Below are positions 10,150-18,304 of a stretch of 64,000 bases of DNA, one piece after another (position 1 is the first letter of the stretch; each line of letters begins with the position of its first letter). Source of the DNA: an uncultured Lentisphaeria bacterium (GTDB lineage Bacteria > Verrucomicrobiota > Lentisphaeria > Victivallales > UBA1829); contig CAJKAR010000001.1 of the NCBI GenBank assembly GCA_905197955.1, forward strand, positions 124,001 through 188,000, in the 5' to 3' direction. The notes below the pieces were generated by a model, which ran no database searches, had not been told where the DNA came from, and saw only the letters and a program-made list of their open reading frames with translations. Position numbers and translations under genes: made by a program.

Positions 10150-10911
10150 TTATGCCGCCGAAGCATTGAACCACCTTTCATATTCATAAGGCGTCATATA
10201 GCCCAATGATGAGTGGGGAAAATCCTCATTGTATGCTTTTTGCCATTGCTTCAGTGCCGCCTCGAATTCAGCCACGGAATCAAATTCTTTTATCCAGACT
10301 AGATCCTCCTTGATTGTTCGGATCACCCGTTCTGTGTCAGCATTCCCTTTGGGATTGCTGTAACTGGCGAATATTTGATGAATGCCAAGCTCGGAACAGG
10401 CTTTGAAGAAAGCTGTTGAAGTGGGCTGGCATCCATGATCGCTGACTAATTCCGGAAGATAAGACGCTTCCCGGATTCCGTTCGGAAATTGGAAATTAAC
10501 AGCTTCGTTTAAGGCCGCGATCCAATCCGCTGATTTGCTGGTCAAACTCATATGTGCGGATAACAGTTTCTTCGTTCCCCAATCTATTACGACATGCAAA
10601 TAAATCCAACCGAAAGTCGGAATCATCACCTTAGTCATGTCGATTCCCCAATACCGGTTCGGTTCAATCGTCCGCGGTTTATGCGTGACCGCTTTGCGTG
10701 GAGCCTTGAGCTTGCGGTTTTTCGGAACCTGCAGATTGTTTTGCTTCATAAGACGATGAATCCGCTTCTGATTGACCGGGAACTTCTCATGATATTTGAG
10801 ATACGCCCAGATGCGGCGATACCCCCAATAGGGATGTTCCGCCTTAAACTGCCGGATTCGCTCCAATAATGCCTGATTTGCTGAACTGTTCATGCCATGC
10901 CGCCTTACCAA
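10150..10911 (-). CDS. IS3-family transposase OrfB (DDE domain), 253 aa
   Basis: An HTH_21-like segment (HPYWGYRRIWAYLK, about residues 25-75) is followed by the rve integrase core. The DDE triad is visible in YWGIDMTK, LVSDHGCQ and NADTERVIRTIKED. The frame starts with TTG at 10911 and lies -1 relative to orfA, so it is most likely made as an OrfAB fusion by frameshifting at the run of nine A (plus-strand T at 10915-10923). Independent initiation is possible but lacks a clear binding site. Confidence 0.92.
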   Translation of the reverse strand: MVRRHGMNSSANQALLERIRQFKAEHPYWGYRRIWAYLKYHEKFPVNQKRIHRLMKQNNLQVPKNRKLKAPRKAVTHKPRTIEPNRYWGIDMTKVMIPTFGWIYLHVVIDWGTKKLLSAHMSLTSKSADWIAALNEAVNFQFPNGIREASYLPELVSDHGCQPTSTAFFKACSELGIHQIFASYSNPKGNADTERVIRTIKEDLVWIKEFDSVAEFEAALKQWQKAYNEDFPHSSLGYMTPYEYERWFNASAA

Positions 10912-11177
10912 TCGTTTTTTTTTAGCTCGACAGTCAACTCCCCAATGGTTTCTTTGAGCTTGCGGTTTTCGCGTTCCAGGCGTTCCCGGACATGATCCAC
11001 TCCTCCTCGTTCAAACAGTTTGCATCCATCGGACAGCAACTGGTCACGCCACTTGTAGTACATGCCTTGCGTAATGCCGTGCTCGTTGCACAACGTGCTG
11101 ATACTGCAATCGCCTTTCAGACCTTGCAACACGATCGCAAGCTTTTCCTTACCGGTCCATTGTTTCTTTGCGCCCAT
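10905..11177 (-). CDS. IS3-family transposase OrfA (HTH), 90 aa
   Basis: The N-terminal helix-turn-helix (EKLAIVLQGLKGDCSISTLC...) is followed by a leucine-zipper-like coiled coil (residues about 62-88, RERLERENRKLKETIGELTV) used for multimerisation. It is the DNA-binding partner of OrfB. The last codons read through a run of nine A ending AAAAAAC, a typical -1 slippery site, and the gene overlaps orfB by seven bases. Confidence 0.9.
   Translation of the reverse strand: MGAKKQWTGKEKLAIVLQGLKGDCSISTLCNEHGITQGMYYKWRDQLLSDGCKLFERGGVDHVRERLERENRKLKETIGELTVELKKNDW
10913..10923 (-). promoter_or_regulatory. Probable -1 ribosomal frameshift site in the IS
   Basis: Reading the minus strand, nine A followed by C gives A-AAA-AAC in the orfA frame, where slipping one base back enters the orfB frame, which is open upstream through the A-run. 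IS3-family elements use this arrangement to make OrfAB. The product has not been shown here. Confidence 0.7.
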
Positions 11178-11235
11178 CGATGACTCCTTTCTAATACTCT
11201 CTTAATTTAGCACTCTTTTCAATGGGGGCAATATA

Positions 11236-11239
11236 CTGC
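11236..11239. repeat. Right target-site duplication CTGC
   Basis: This is the second copy of the CTGC found at 10048-10051. The glycosidase reading frame resumes immediately after it at 11240. Confidence 0.8.
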
Positions 11240-12279
11240 CTTTCGAGGTTCCTTCCGGAACTATCATCCGTGATCTGTACGGGGCTCCGGTACAAGGCAA
11301 CCGTTTTTCCCTCGGAGAAGCCCCATTTTATCTGAGCATCGCGGAGGGTAAAGGAGACGTTCTTCTTTCCACTCTGCTGAAAAGTATTGCAAAACAGATC
11401 CCCATACAGATTCATCCCTCTCTGAAAACTCTCTCGGAACTGCATCTTCTCGTCCGGAACAACCTTCCGCATGAATGGAAAGGAACGTTTTCTGCGGAAA
11501 TGGGAAAAAAACGCATGCTGAAACTCAACGCCAAGGAAATCAGCACTCTTGTTCTTCCCGTCGCCAAAGCAAAAGCGGGAGTTCCTTTCCGGACAACGCT
11601 TTCCATTTGCGACAGAGAAGGAAACATATTTCATGTTCCGATCACTCTTCCAGCACCTCTGGCAATCCGGAAAACCGAAATCAAAGACTGGAAAACCTTC
11701 GATTTCCAGAATGCGCGACCTCAGATCATCCTGAAAGACAGGTCCGATGTATATCCACCAGATCCATTTATCCAGTGGAACGGTCCGAAAGATCTCTCTG
11801 CCAGAATTTTTCTCGCCTGGGACAGCAGATTCTTCTATCTGATGGCGGAAATCACGGATGACGACCACTGCAATCCCGCCCGCAATGCCGATCTCTGGAG
11901 AGGCGATTCCATTCAGTTCGCATTCGACACCGAAAACGATGCGGTCTCCAATGCCGGATACGACAATAACGATTACGAATTCGGAGTCGCTTTCGATTCC
12001 CCTCTCTGGTGCTGGCACACTCCGGCAGGAAAATCTCCTGGAGAAGTTCCCGGAGTCAAGCCGCTGATTGAAAAGTCCGGAAACAAGATGATTTACCGCC
12101 TCGCCATCCCGTGGAAAAATCTCGCGCCGCTTAAACCGGAAGCGGGACGAGTCTTCGGGTTCTCCCTTGTTGTTCACGATCGTGACGGTTCCGTCCGCAA
12201 CTACTACATGGCATTCGGACAAGGAATCTCCAACGGGAAAAATCCCTCCACCTTCCGGAAACTGGTCCTGACCGATTGA
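11240..12279 (+). pseudogene. 3' part of the IS-disrupted glycosidase with CBM9-like domain
   Basis: This continues the frame broken at 10051. It encodes the end of the barrel-associated beta domain (TIIRDLYGAPVQG, then FSLGEAPFYLS), a linker beta-sandwich, and a C-terminal CBM9/DOMON-type module (KDLSARIFLAWDSRFFYLM, then DLWRGDSIQFAFD). An internal ATG at 11500 has no convincing binding site, so the segment is probably not translated. Loss of the module would be expected to weaken attachment of the enzyme to its polysaccharide. Confidence 0.82.
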
Positions 12280-12518
12280 AAAAACAGAAAAAAACGACTC
12301 TAACAACTCAATGAAGAACTACGCAAAGCCTTCCTACCGACAAACAAAATATGAAAGGGAAAATCATTTTAAAAACGATTTTTCGTCCAGGTATCGCACT
12401 ACATTTTTTTCCGCCCCCATCCTCTGAGCAAAAGAGCAAATCTTCCGATTCAGAGATTGGAAAAAAGAGCAGCTCTGATTCAATATTCATACCATACATT
12501 CGATTGGGAAAAACGAAA

Positions 12519-12545
12519 AGCGGCAGGAATTTCCTGCCGCTTTTT
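12519..12545. terminator. Bidirectional rho-independent terminator
   Basis: GCGGCAGGAA (12520-12529) pairs with TTCCTGCCGC (12531-12540), flanked by A residues on the left and TTTTT on the right. It serves guaA on the minus strand (27 bases after its stop) and can also end transcripts from the split glycosidase on the plus strand. The 240 bases between 12280 and 12519 hold no gene that I can see. Confidence 0.85.
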
Positions 12546-12571
12546 CAACTGAGGTTCCACTTGCGGAACCA

Positions 12572-13849
12572 TCATTCCCATTCGATCGTTCCTGGAGGCT
12601 TGGAGGTGATGTCGTAAACGACACGGTTGACTCCTTCGACTTCGCGAATAATACGCTCCGTCATGGTATCAAGCAGTTCCCACGGAAGACGAACCACCTG
12701 CGCCGTAACAGCATCCACACTGTTGATGGAGCGGATCGCAATCACATAATCGTAGGTACGCTTGTGGTTCTTCATGCCAACCGTTTTCACGGGAACAAAG
12801 ATGGCAAAAGTCTGCCAGGTCTTGTGGTACCAGCCGGATTTCAGCAGTTCCTCTGTGACGATGGCATCGGCCTCGCGAAGAATCTTGAGCGTGCTTCTGT
12901 CAATCGCTCCAAGATGGCGGACTCCGAGGGAGGGACCAGGGAACGGATGACGGTCAATGAGTTCCGAAGGCAGTCCGAGAAGACGTCCCACCACACGCAC
13001 TTCGTCCTTGAACAGACGTTCCACCGGTTCGACAAGCTTGAATTTCAGATCCTTGGGAAGTCCGCCGACATTGTGATGACTCTTGATGACCCCTGCCGGA
13101 TTGCCATCCAGCGGAATACTTTCCAGAATATCCGGATAGATCGTTCCCTGTCCGAGGAAAGGTGCGTCGATCTTCGCTGCGGCTTCCGCAAACACATCAA
13201 TGAACTCCTTGCCGATGATCTTGCGCTTCTGTTCCGGATCCTTGACTCCCTGAAGTTTATCAAGGAAGCGGTCGGAGGCATCAATGTAGCAGAGATTCAT
13301 GTCGAAGTTTCTAGCAAAGACCTCCTGCACCATCTCCGGTTCATTTTTGCGGAGCAGACCATGATTGACAAAGACACATGTGAGCTGCTTGCCGATCGCC
13401 TTGTGAATCAGGGCGGCAACAACAGAGGAATCGACTCCGCCGGAAAGTCCGAGCACGACCTTCTGATCTCCAACCTGTTCGCGGATGTCGCGGATCGCCT
13501 CGTCAATAAATTTTTCCATCGTCCAGGAACCGGTGCATCCGCACTGTTTCATGCAGAATTCAACCGCTTCTTCGACACGGGCCTTCGGATCGGCATTCTT
13601 CTCCACAGTCAGATGAAAAACGGGCAGTCCGAGAGAGGTGAATTTCTTGAGTTCCTCCTCATGAGCGGGAGCATCGGCATCGGCACAGACGATGAGTCCG
13701 ACCGGCTTCTCCTGCATGAGCCGCTCCGTACTGACTGTGTACGGCATGACCATCGTGTAAATGTGACGGTCACGGATGGCGCGTGCTATTTTCTGAATGT
13801 CGTCACAGACGAAATTCAGAAGCACGACTGTTTCCGGGGTTTGTTTCAT
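12572..13849 (-). CDS. guaA: GMP synthase with degenerate glutaminase domain, 425 aa
   Basis: GMP synthase converts XMP to GMP with ATP and an amino donor. The ATP-pyrophosphatase domain is complete: P-loop SGGVDSS at 136-142, then the dimerisation domain with IGKEFIDVF, GQGTIYPD, HHNVGGLP, RHPFPGPSLG and the C-terminal KPPGTIEWE. The usual class I glutaminase of about 190 residues is reduced to about 110. The catalytic Cys region (normally GICYG) reads FHLTVE, and the His/Glu part is absent. The protein is thus about 100 residues shorter than typical bacterial GuaA. It either uses free ammonia or works with a separate glutaminase, as two-subunit archaeal enzymes do. Single gene ended by the terminator at 12519. 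Confidence 0.93.
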   Translation of the reverse strand: MKQTPETVVLLNFVCDDIQKIARAIRDRHIYTMVMPYTVSTERLMQEKPVGLIVCADADAPAHEEELKKFTSLGLPVFHLTVEKNADPKARVEEAVEFCMKQCGCTGSWTMEKFIDEAIRDIREQVGDQKVVLGLSGGVDSSVVAALIHKAIGKQLTCVFVNHGLLRKNEPEMVQEVFARNFDMNLCYIDASDRFLDKLQGVKDPEQKRKIIGKEFIDVFAEAAAKIDAPFLGQGTIYPDILESIPLDGNPAGVIKSHHNVGGLPKDLKFKLVEPVERLFKDEVRVVGRLLGLPSELIDRHPFPGPSLGVRHLGAIDRSTLKILREADAIVTEELLKSGWYHKTWQTFAIFVPVKTVGMKNHKRTYDYVIAIRSINSVDAVTAQVVRLPWELLDTMTERIIREVEGVNRVVYDITSKPPGTIEWE

Positions 13850-13938
13850 AGGCTACTACTCCAAAGTTCAAATTGAAATAAGTTGAACGCAAAATACACC
13901 GTTTTTTCCGATTCTTCAAATCGAAGGGAGGAATTTTC

Positions 13939-13962
13939 GGGAAAAATCTCGCGATTTTTCCC
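13939..13962 (-). terminator. Hairpin between the DUF1846 gene and guaA
   Basis: GGGAAAAATC (13939-13948) and GATTTTTCCC (13953-13962) form a perfect 10-bp stem with loop TCGC, 34 bases past the stop of the DUF1846 gene. There is no long T tract outside the stem, so termination may be partial. Confidence 0.5.
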
Positions 13963-13996
13963 ATTCTCCATAAAAGCGGAAATGCGGGCAGCCGGT

Positions 13997-15511
13997 TCAG
14001 TCGATAAAGAGATCGCGGCTGGCGAATTTCGCATCGGAAGTCAGATTGATCCCCAGCTTCCGGAGTCCCGCCTCATCCCCCGGAGTCGGCAGATGGGAGA
14101 TGTGCATCTCGCATCCCGCCAGTTTCCGGAGCTGGCTCAACGCCAGTTTCGCGGTCGGATTGCTGTTCGCACTCACGCTCAGAGCAATCAGAGTCTCGTC
14201 CAGATCCAAACTCACACGGCGGCTCCGGAAGATGTTCTTTTTCAGAAGCCGGACAGAATCAATCACACCGGGAGCAATCAACTGAAGCTCATCCGGCAGT
14301 TTCGCCACCATCTTGACCGCGTTCAAAATGCAGCTCGATGCAGCGTGCATCAGCGGAGAATTCGTTCCGGAAACAATAGTCCCATCGGGGAGTTCCAGTG
14401 CAGCGCCGCAGAAGAATCCATCGTTCCCCTTTCCTTTGGTCTGAGAGGCGCGGAGCGCCGCGGCCCGCGCAGGTTCCACAACCTTCCGATCCGTATCCTT
14501 CAAGCCCAGATTGTCCATCAGGACCTTGACGCGGTCAATGGTCTTGCGGTCGGCTCCGCCAAGCGTATATTCGCACTGATAGCGGAAGTACCGGCGGATA
14601 ATCTCCTGCTTCGATGCCTCCCGGACGACTTCGTCATCGGAAATAGCAAACCCTACGCGGTTCACGCCCATGTCAGTCGGAGATTTATAGCACTGTTCCG
14701 GCTTCATGATCCGTTCGCAGATACGGCGCACAACGGGGAATATTTCAATGTCGCGATTGTAATTCACCGCCATTTTATGGTAATGTTCCAGATGGAAGGG
14801 ATCCACCATGTTGATGTCGCCGATATCGGCAGTGGCGGCCTCATAGGCGATGTTGACCGGATGATTCAGCGGAAGGTTCCAGACCGGAAAGGTTTCAAAC
14901 TTTGCATATCCGGCGGGAATGCCGCGCTTGTGTTCGTGATAGACCTGCGAAAGACAGGTTGCCATTTTTCCGCTGCTGGGACCGGGACCGGTGACGATCA
15001 CAATCGGCTTGTCACTTTCGATGTACTCATTTGCGCCGTAGCCGCTGTCGCTCACGATCAGATCGACATCGGCAGGATACCCTTTGATCGCGCGGTGCTT
15101 GTAAACCCGGATCCCGCGCCGCTCCAGACGGTTGATGAAATGATTGACCGCCGGATGATCATCGTAACGCGTTACAACAACGGCCTTTACGGAAATTCCC
15201 CATTCGCGGAGATTGTCGATAATCAGAAGCGTATCGGCATCATAGGCAATCCCGAAATCGGCGCGAATCTTCTTGCGCTCAATGTCGCCGGAATAGATGC
15301 AGATCACAACGTCGATTTCCTCTTTGAGTTTCTGCAGAAGTTGGAGTTTCACATTCGGATCGAATCCCGGGAGAATTCGCGCCGCATGATAATCATACGC
15401 CAGTTTTCCCCCGAATTCCAGATACAGTTTGTTCCCGAAGGAGCGCGCCCGTTTCAGAATTTCTTCAGACTGTTCCTGAAGATACAACGCATTGTCAAAA
15501 CCTGTTTTCAT
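13997..15511 (-). CDS. DUF1846 family protein, 504 aa
   Basis: The full length matches this conserved bacterial family (about 490-505 residues), with characteristic stretches such as GFDNALYLQEQSEEI at the start, RKKIRADFGIAYD, VTGPGPSSGKMATCLSQVYH and a C-terminal SNSNPTAKLALSQL. Family members are cytoplasmic and widespread in anaerobes. The VTGPGPSSGK segment resembles a nucleotide-binding loop, but the biochemical role is not established. Start at 15511 is chosen because it gives the family N-terminus; 13 further codons upstream are open. The binding site is weak. No link to its neighbours is evident. Confidence 0.88.
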   Translation of the reverse strand: MKTGFDNALYLQEQSEEILKRARSFGNKLYLEFGGKLAYDYHAARILPGFDPNVKLQLLQKLKEEIDVVICIYSGDIERKKIRADFGIAYDADTLLIIDNLREWGISVKAVVVTRYDDHPAVNHFINRLERRGIRVYKHRAIKGYPADVDLIVSDSGYGANEYIESDKPIVIVTGPGPSSGKMATCLSQVYHEHKRGIPAGYAKFETFPVWNLPLNHPVNIAYEAATADIGDINMVDPFHLEHYHKMAVNYNRDIEIFPVVRRICERIMKPEQCYKSPTDMGVNRVGFAISDDEVVREASKQEIIRRYFRYQCEYTLGGADRKTIDRVKVLMDNLGLKDTDRKVVEPARAAALRASQTKGKGNDGFFCGAALELPDGTIVSGTNSPLMHAASSCILNAVKMVAKLPDELQLIAPGVIDSVRLLKKNIFRSRRVSLDLDETLIALSVSANSNPTAKLALSQLRKLAGCEMHISHLPTPGDEAGLRKLGINLTSDAKFASRDLFID

Positions 15512-15646
15512 GTTTCTGTCGCCGGATAAGCTATTAAAAGTGTCACACAATTATGGAATAGGATAATTTACCTCCGCAACAGTCAAAAACAAGTGGCGGA
15601 GGCAAAAAAGTCCATACGGAAATTCCGAAACGCGAAACAAAAAACA

Positions 15647-18304
15647 TCACAGATTCCGGAACGCAAGCCGGATGGTGGAGCCGTTGGAAGGAAAGGCAAT
15701 CTTCAGCAGTGTGGTATAGCCTTTTCCTTTCGCGGGAATCAGCTCCGCATGGAGGAAAGAAGAGAACACGATCTCCGCTTTCCGGCCGTTTCGTTCACAG
15801 ATCAGTCTGTCGCCGGAGAGCGTGAGCTTCGCATCCGGATGCACCTGGAACGGAAGAAGCAGAAACGCCGACTGCAAATTCGAATTCTTCAAAGAAACGC
15901 TCAGTTCCGTCTCCCGCTCCGCGAGCCGGTAATCCCAGCGGAGCGTCCCCGCGCCGTCAGGCAGGTTCCCGATGATCTCAATGTGGTTCTTCTGCGCGCG
16001 GAGCGTGTTACGCTCTCTGCCGGAAACAAACAAGGAACCATCCGAACGTGTCCCGCCGACGCTGCTCCATGTCACATCGGAAATTTCCGAAACGGCATTC
16101 TTTTTCGGACTTCTCATTCCACTGAGGAACCATCCCATGTCCTCGCTCCAGAGACCGAGAGGGCCTCCCGTGGTAATACCAGGAAGACGCCATTTCGCCC
16201 CCGTGACATCCGCAAAGACGATCCCGTAAATTCCGGCATTCTTCCATGCGGCAAATCCGGGAAGAGTCCAGAGACCTTTTTCCGCCTCATACGGGAGCTT
16301 GACTTTCTTTGCCTTCAGCGGACGAGTATACGCTTCGTAAAGTTCACGGGACCAGTGACTCCCCAAACCGCTCCACCGTTCCCCCTTGTGCGCGAGATCC
16401 CAGTTGATCAGCCGGAGCGCCCATTCATCGGAATTGACATGATGGGCAAATGTGCCGGCACTGCCGACTCCTTTTTCCGGCATTTTCTCCATCTGATGGT
16501 GCGTATAGGCAAGATCGAAATCATTCCGCGCCATGTAATGCCCCGGCCAGCTCGGAGAGCTGATTCTTCCCCATGTCCGATTGTTGAGAGCACTCGGCGC
16601 CCCCTCCTCCGGAACCCAGAAGAATTTTTTGAACTCCAGATTCTTTTGGATCCCCTGTTTCAGCTTCTCCACGAGAACGGGATCGGCATCCTTCAGGGCC
16701 GAATACTTGTGCCAGATGGCTACGACGGAAAACATATTCAGATGATCGTAATTGCCGTCGGGCCCGCCCTCCTCCAGAAAATAGCCTGCGGGATGCTGAC
16801 CGTGTTTGGAGGCCGGCGTAAACAGATTATCCAGATACGCATTCATCTGGAGCTCGAAATACCGGCGGAAGCGCGCTTCCCCCGTTGCCAGATAAACATA
16901 AAGATGACCGGAAATCATATCCGCCCACTGGTTCGACTCATACGCCATGTAGGAGGCGCTCTTGTCTCCGAGCGCCATCACGCCATCGCGCCAGATTTCC
17001 CGTGCCTCCGGATCCAGCAGATGCTGCATCTGATACAGCCCTTTGGCAAGCGCATCGTAAGCAAAAAACGTATGGGTGATCGGATAATTCGTCTTGCGGA
17101 AATCGCCCTCGCGCAGCAGGTCATCCCCCTGCATGAGAACAAAATTCGAAAACGCCGCAAGAACCGCCCGGTTGATCAGTCCCCTGTTCTGATAAGCGAT
17201 ATTCATTTTCGCAGGAATCGAAACGGTTCCGCTGAGAGCGGAGGCGGCAAAATAAGCGCCCAGACGATTTTCCAGGAAATTGCGCCGATTGGTCAATGCA
17301 CTCCGTTTTTCCGGCGGAATCAGACAGCCGGCCTGGAGCTTCGACGGATCCACCAACTGTTCCCGGCACCCCCGGACCAGCATCCCAAGACTGCCGTATT
17401 TCCCAAACAGCAGACACTCCGTCTGCAGATTGCGCAAATTCTCCGGAGCCCGCGCCGGATACTTCAAATTAACTGCGAAATCCTCCGGTTTGAATTTCAG
17501 CTCATACCTTCTAGCCCGCGCCGGAAGCGGTCCGCTCAGAAGCGAACCAGCGACCGGAACAAGTCCTCCTTTGAGTTTCATTGCCGCCTCGGGAGTCGGA
17601 CACAGCAGTCCGGGCATTCCGTCGATCGCCACCCCTCCCCCGTTTGCCAGCACAGAGGTATCCAGAGCAAGCACTTTTCCCGCGGGCAGATTCCCGATCA
17701 CCGTGAAAAAACGTCGTTTGTTCGGCTGTTTCGCGTAATCGGCAAGATTCCTCTCTCCGTACAGAACCGGAAGACGGATCTTCCGATGGAAAGGCAATAC
17801 CTCCACGATCAGTTTTTCCGAAGTCTCAGGCACATACAGATACATCTTCTCCGGGAACAGTTTCCCGAAGCCGAGCGCCATCTCGCCCCGAACTCCCCAG
17901 ACATCCGTTTTAGGAAAGGAAAGCCGGTACCGGTCGTTCGAACCGTTGGAAACGGAAATCCGCCAGACTCCGCCCCTTCCGGCTGGAACCTTCAGCACGT
18001 ATTCCTGCACCTGTTTTTTCTGCAGCCCCAGATCGGCATACGCTGCCAGACGACCATCCGGATCGAACACCCGGAGAAGCGCAATATTCGGCCATCCGAT
18101 CGCATATCCCGGCGGTGAAGCAAACTGTTTCGAATCGCGGACAAGACGGATCTCCCTGGGTCCGCCATCCGGATACTCCGCAAGCACTCCGAATCCGCGC
18201 ACGTTTCCACCGAGCGGAACAATATGCGGATCCAGCGTAATCATCTCCGGAGCGCCGGATACGGTAAGAATCAGACAGAAAAAAAGCGCTGTCAGCAGTT
18301 TCAT
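15647..18304 (-). CDS. Exported protein, probable alpha/alpha-toroid glycan-active enzyme, 885 aa
   Basis: A signal peptide (residues 1-17, LLTALFFCLILTVSGA) is followed by an N-terminal beta domain and a long helical region with motifs ESNQWADMISGHLYVYLATG and GGPDGNYDHLN, ending in beta-rich sequence. The layout (helical toroid, then beta-sandwich) resembles polysaccharide lyases of the heparinase/alginate-lyase type, but I cannot assign a family. It is clearly related to the adjacent 988-aa protein: NRGLINRAVLAAF/NRALVNRCLLAAV and SNQWADMIS/SNQWGYNMS align. Its start overlaps the previous stop (ATGA), so the pair is co-translated. Last gene of the operon that starts at 23058. Confidence 0.7.
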   Translation of the reverse strand: MKLLTALFFCLILTVSGAPEMITLDPHIVPLGGNVRGFGVLAEYPDGGPREIRLVRDSKQFASPPGYAIGWPNIALLRVFDPDGRLAAYADLGLQKKQVQEYVLKVPAGRGGVWRISVSNGSNDRYRLSFPKTDVWGVRGEMALGFGKLFPEKMYLYVPETSEKLIVEVLPFHRKIRLPVLYGERNLADYAKQPNKRRFFTVIGNLPAGKVLALDTSVLANGGGVAIDGMPGLLCPTPEAAMKLKGGLVPVAGSLLSGPLPARARRYELKFKPEDFAVNLKYPARAPENLRNLQTECLLFGKYGSLGMLVRGCREQLVDPSKLQAGCLIPPEKRSALTNRRNFLENRLGAYFAASALSGTVSIPAKMNIAYQNRGLINRAVLAAFSNFVLMQGDDLLREGDFRKTNYPITHTFFAYDALAKGLYQMQHLLDPEAREIWRDGVMALGDKSASYMAYESNQWADMISGHLYVYLATGEARFRRYFELQMNAYLDNLFTPASKHGQHPAGYFLEEGGPDGNYDHLNMFSVVAIWHKYSALKDADPVLVEKLKQGIQKNLEFKKFFWVPEEGAPSALNNRTWGRISSPSWPGHYMARNDFDLAYTHHQMEKMPEKGVGSAGTFAHHVNSDEWALRLINWDLAHKGERWSGLGSHWSRELYEAYTRPLKAKKVKLPYEAEKGLWTLPGFAAWKNAGIYGIVFADVTGAKWRLPGITTGGPLGLWSEDMGWFLSGMRSPKKNAVSEISDVTWSSVGGTRSDGSLFVSGRERNTLRAQKNHIEIIGNLPDGAGTLRWDYRLAERETELSVSLKNSNLQSAFLLLPFQVHPDAKLTLSGDRLICERNGRKAEIVFSSFLHAELIPAKGKGYTTLLKIAFPSNGSTIRLAFRNL

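Larger units (their letters stand above)
10052..11235 (-). mobile_element. IS3-family insertion sequence, 1184 bp, apparently intact
   Basis: The ends are imperfect inverted repeats: TGTAATGCCCCC (10052-10063) and, read from the right, TATATTGCCCCC (11224-11235), 10 of 12 matching. It carries orfA and orfB on the minus strand with a -1 overlap at an A-run, as in IS3-family elements. It is flanked by the 4-bp duplication CTGC. Both reading frames are complete and the DDE residues are present, so it may still be mobile. It sits in the glycosidase gene in the opposite orientation. Confidence 0.9.

Noticed and set aside
11500..12279. Separate 259-aa gene starting at the internal ATG after the IS
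   Set aside because: The frame is open and coding-like all the way back to the IS end and joins the upstream half exactly; the ATG lies inside a domain and has no binding site.
15571..15602. Terminator after the 885-aa protein (CCTCCGC/GCGGAGG)
   Set aside because: The stem is only 7 bp with an 18-base loop and there is no T tract on the transcribed strand.
15593..18118. Open frame of 841 codons on the plus strand opposite the 885-aa exported protein
   Set aside because: It mirrors a well-supported gene with signal peptide and paralogue. The predicted protein is rich in Arg, Pro, His and Gln with no domain and no binding site, as expected from antisense frames in this codon bias.
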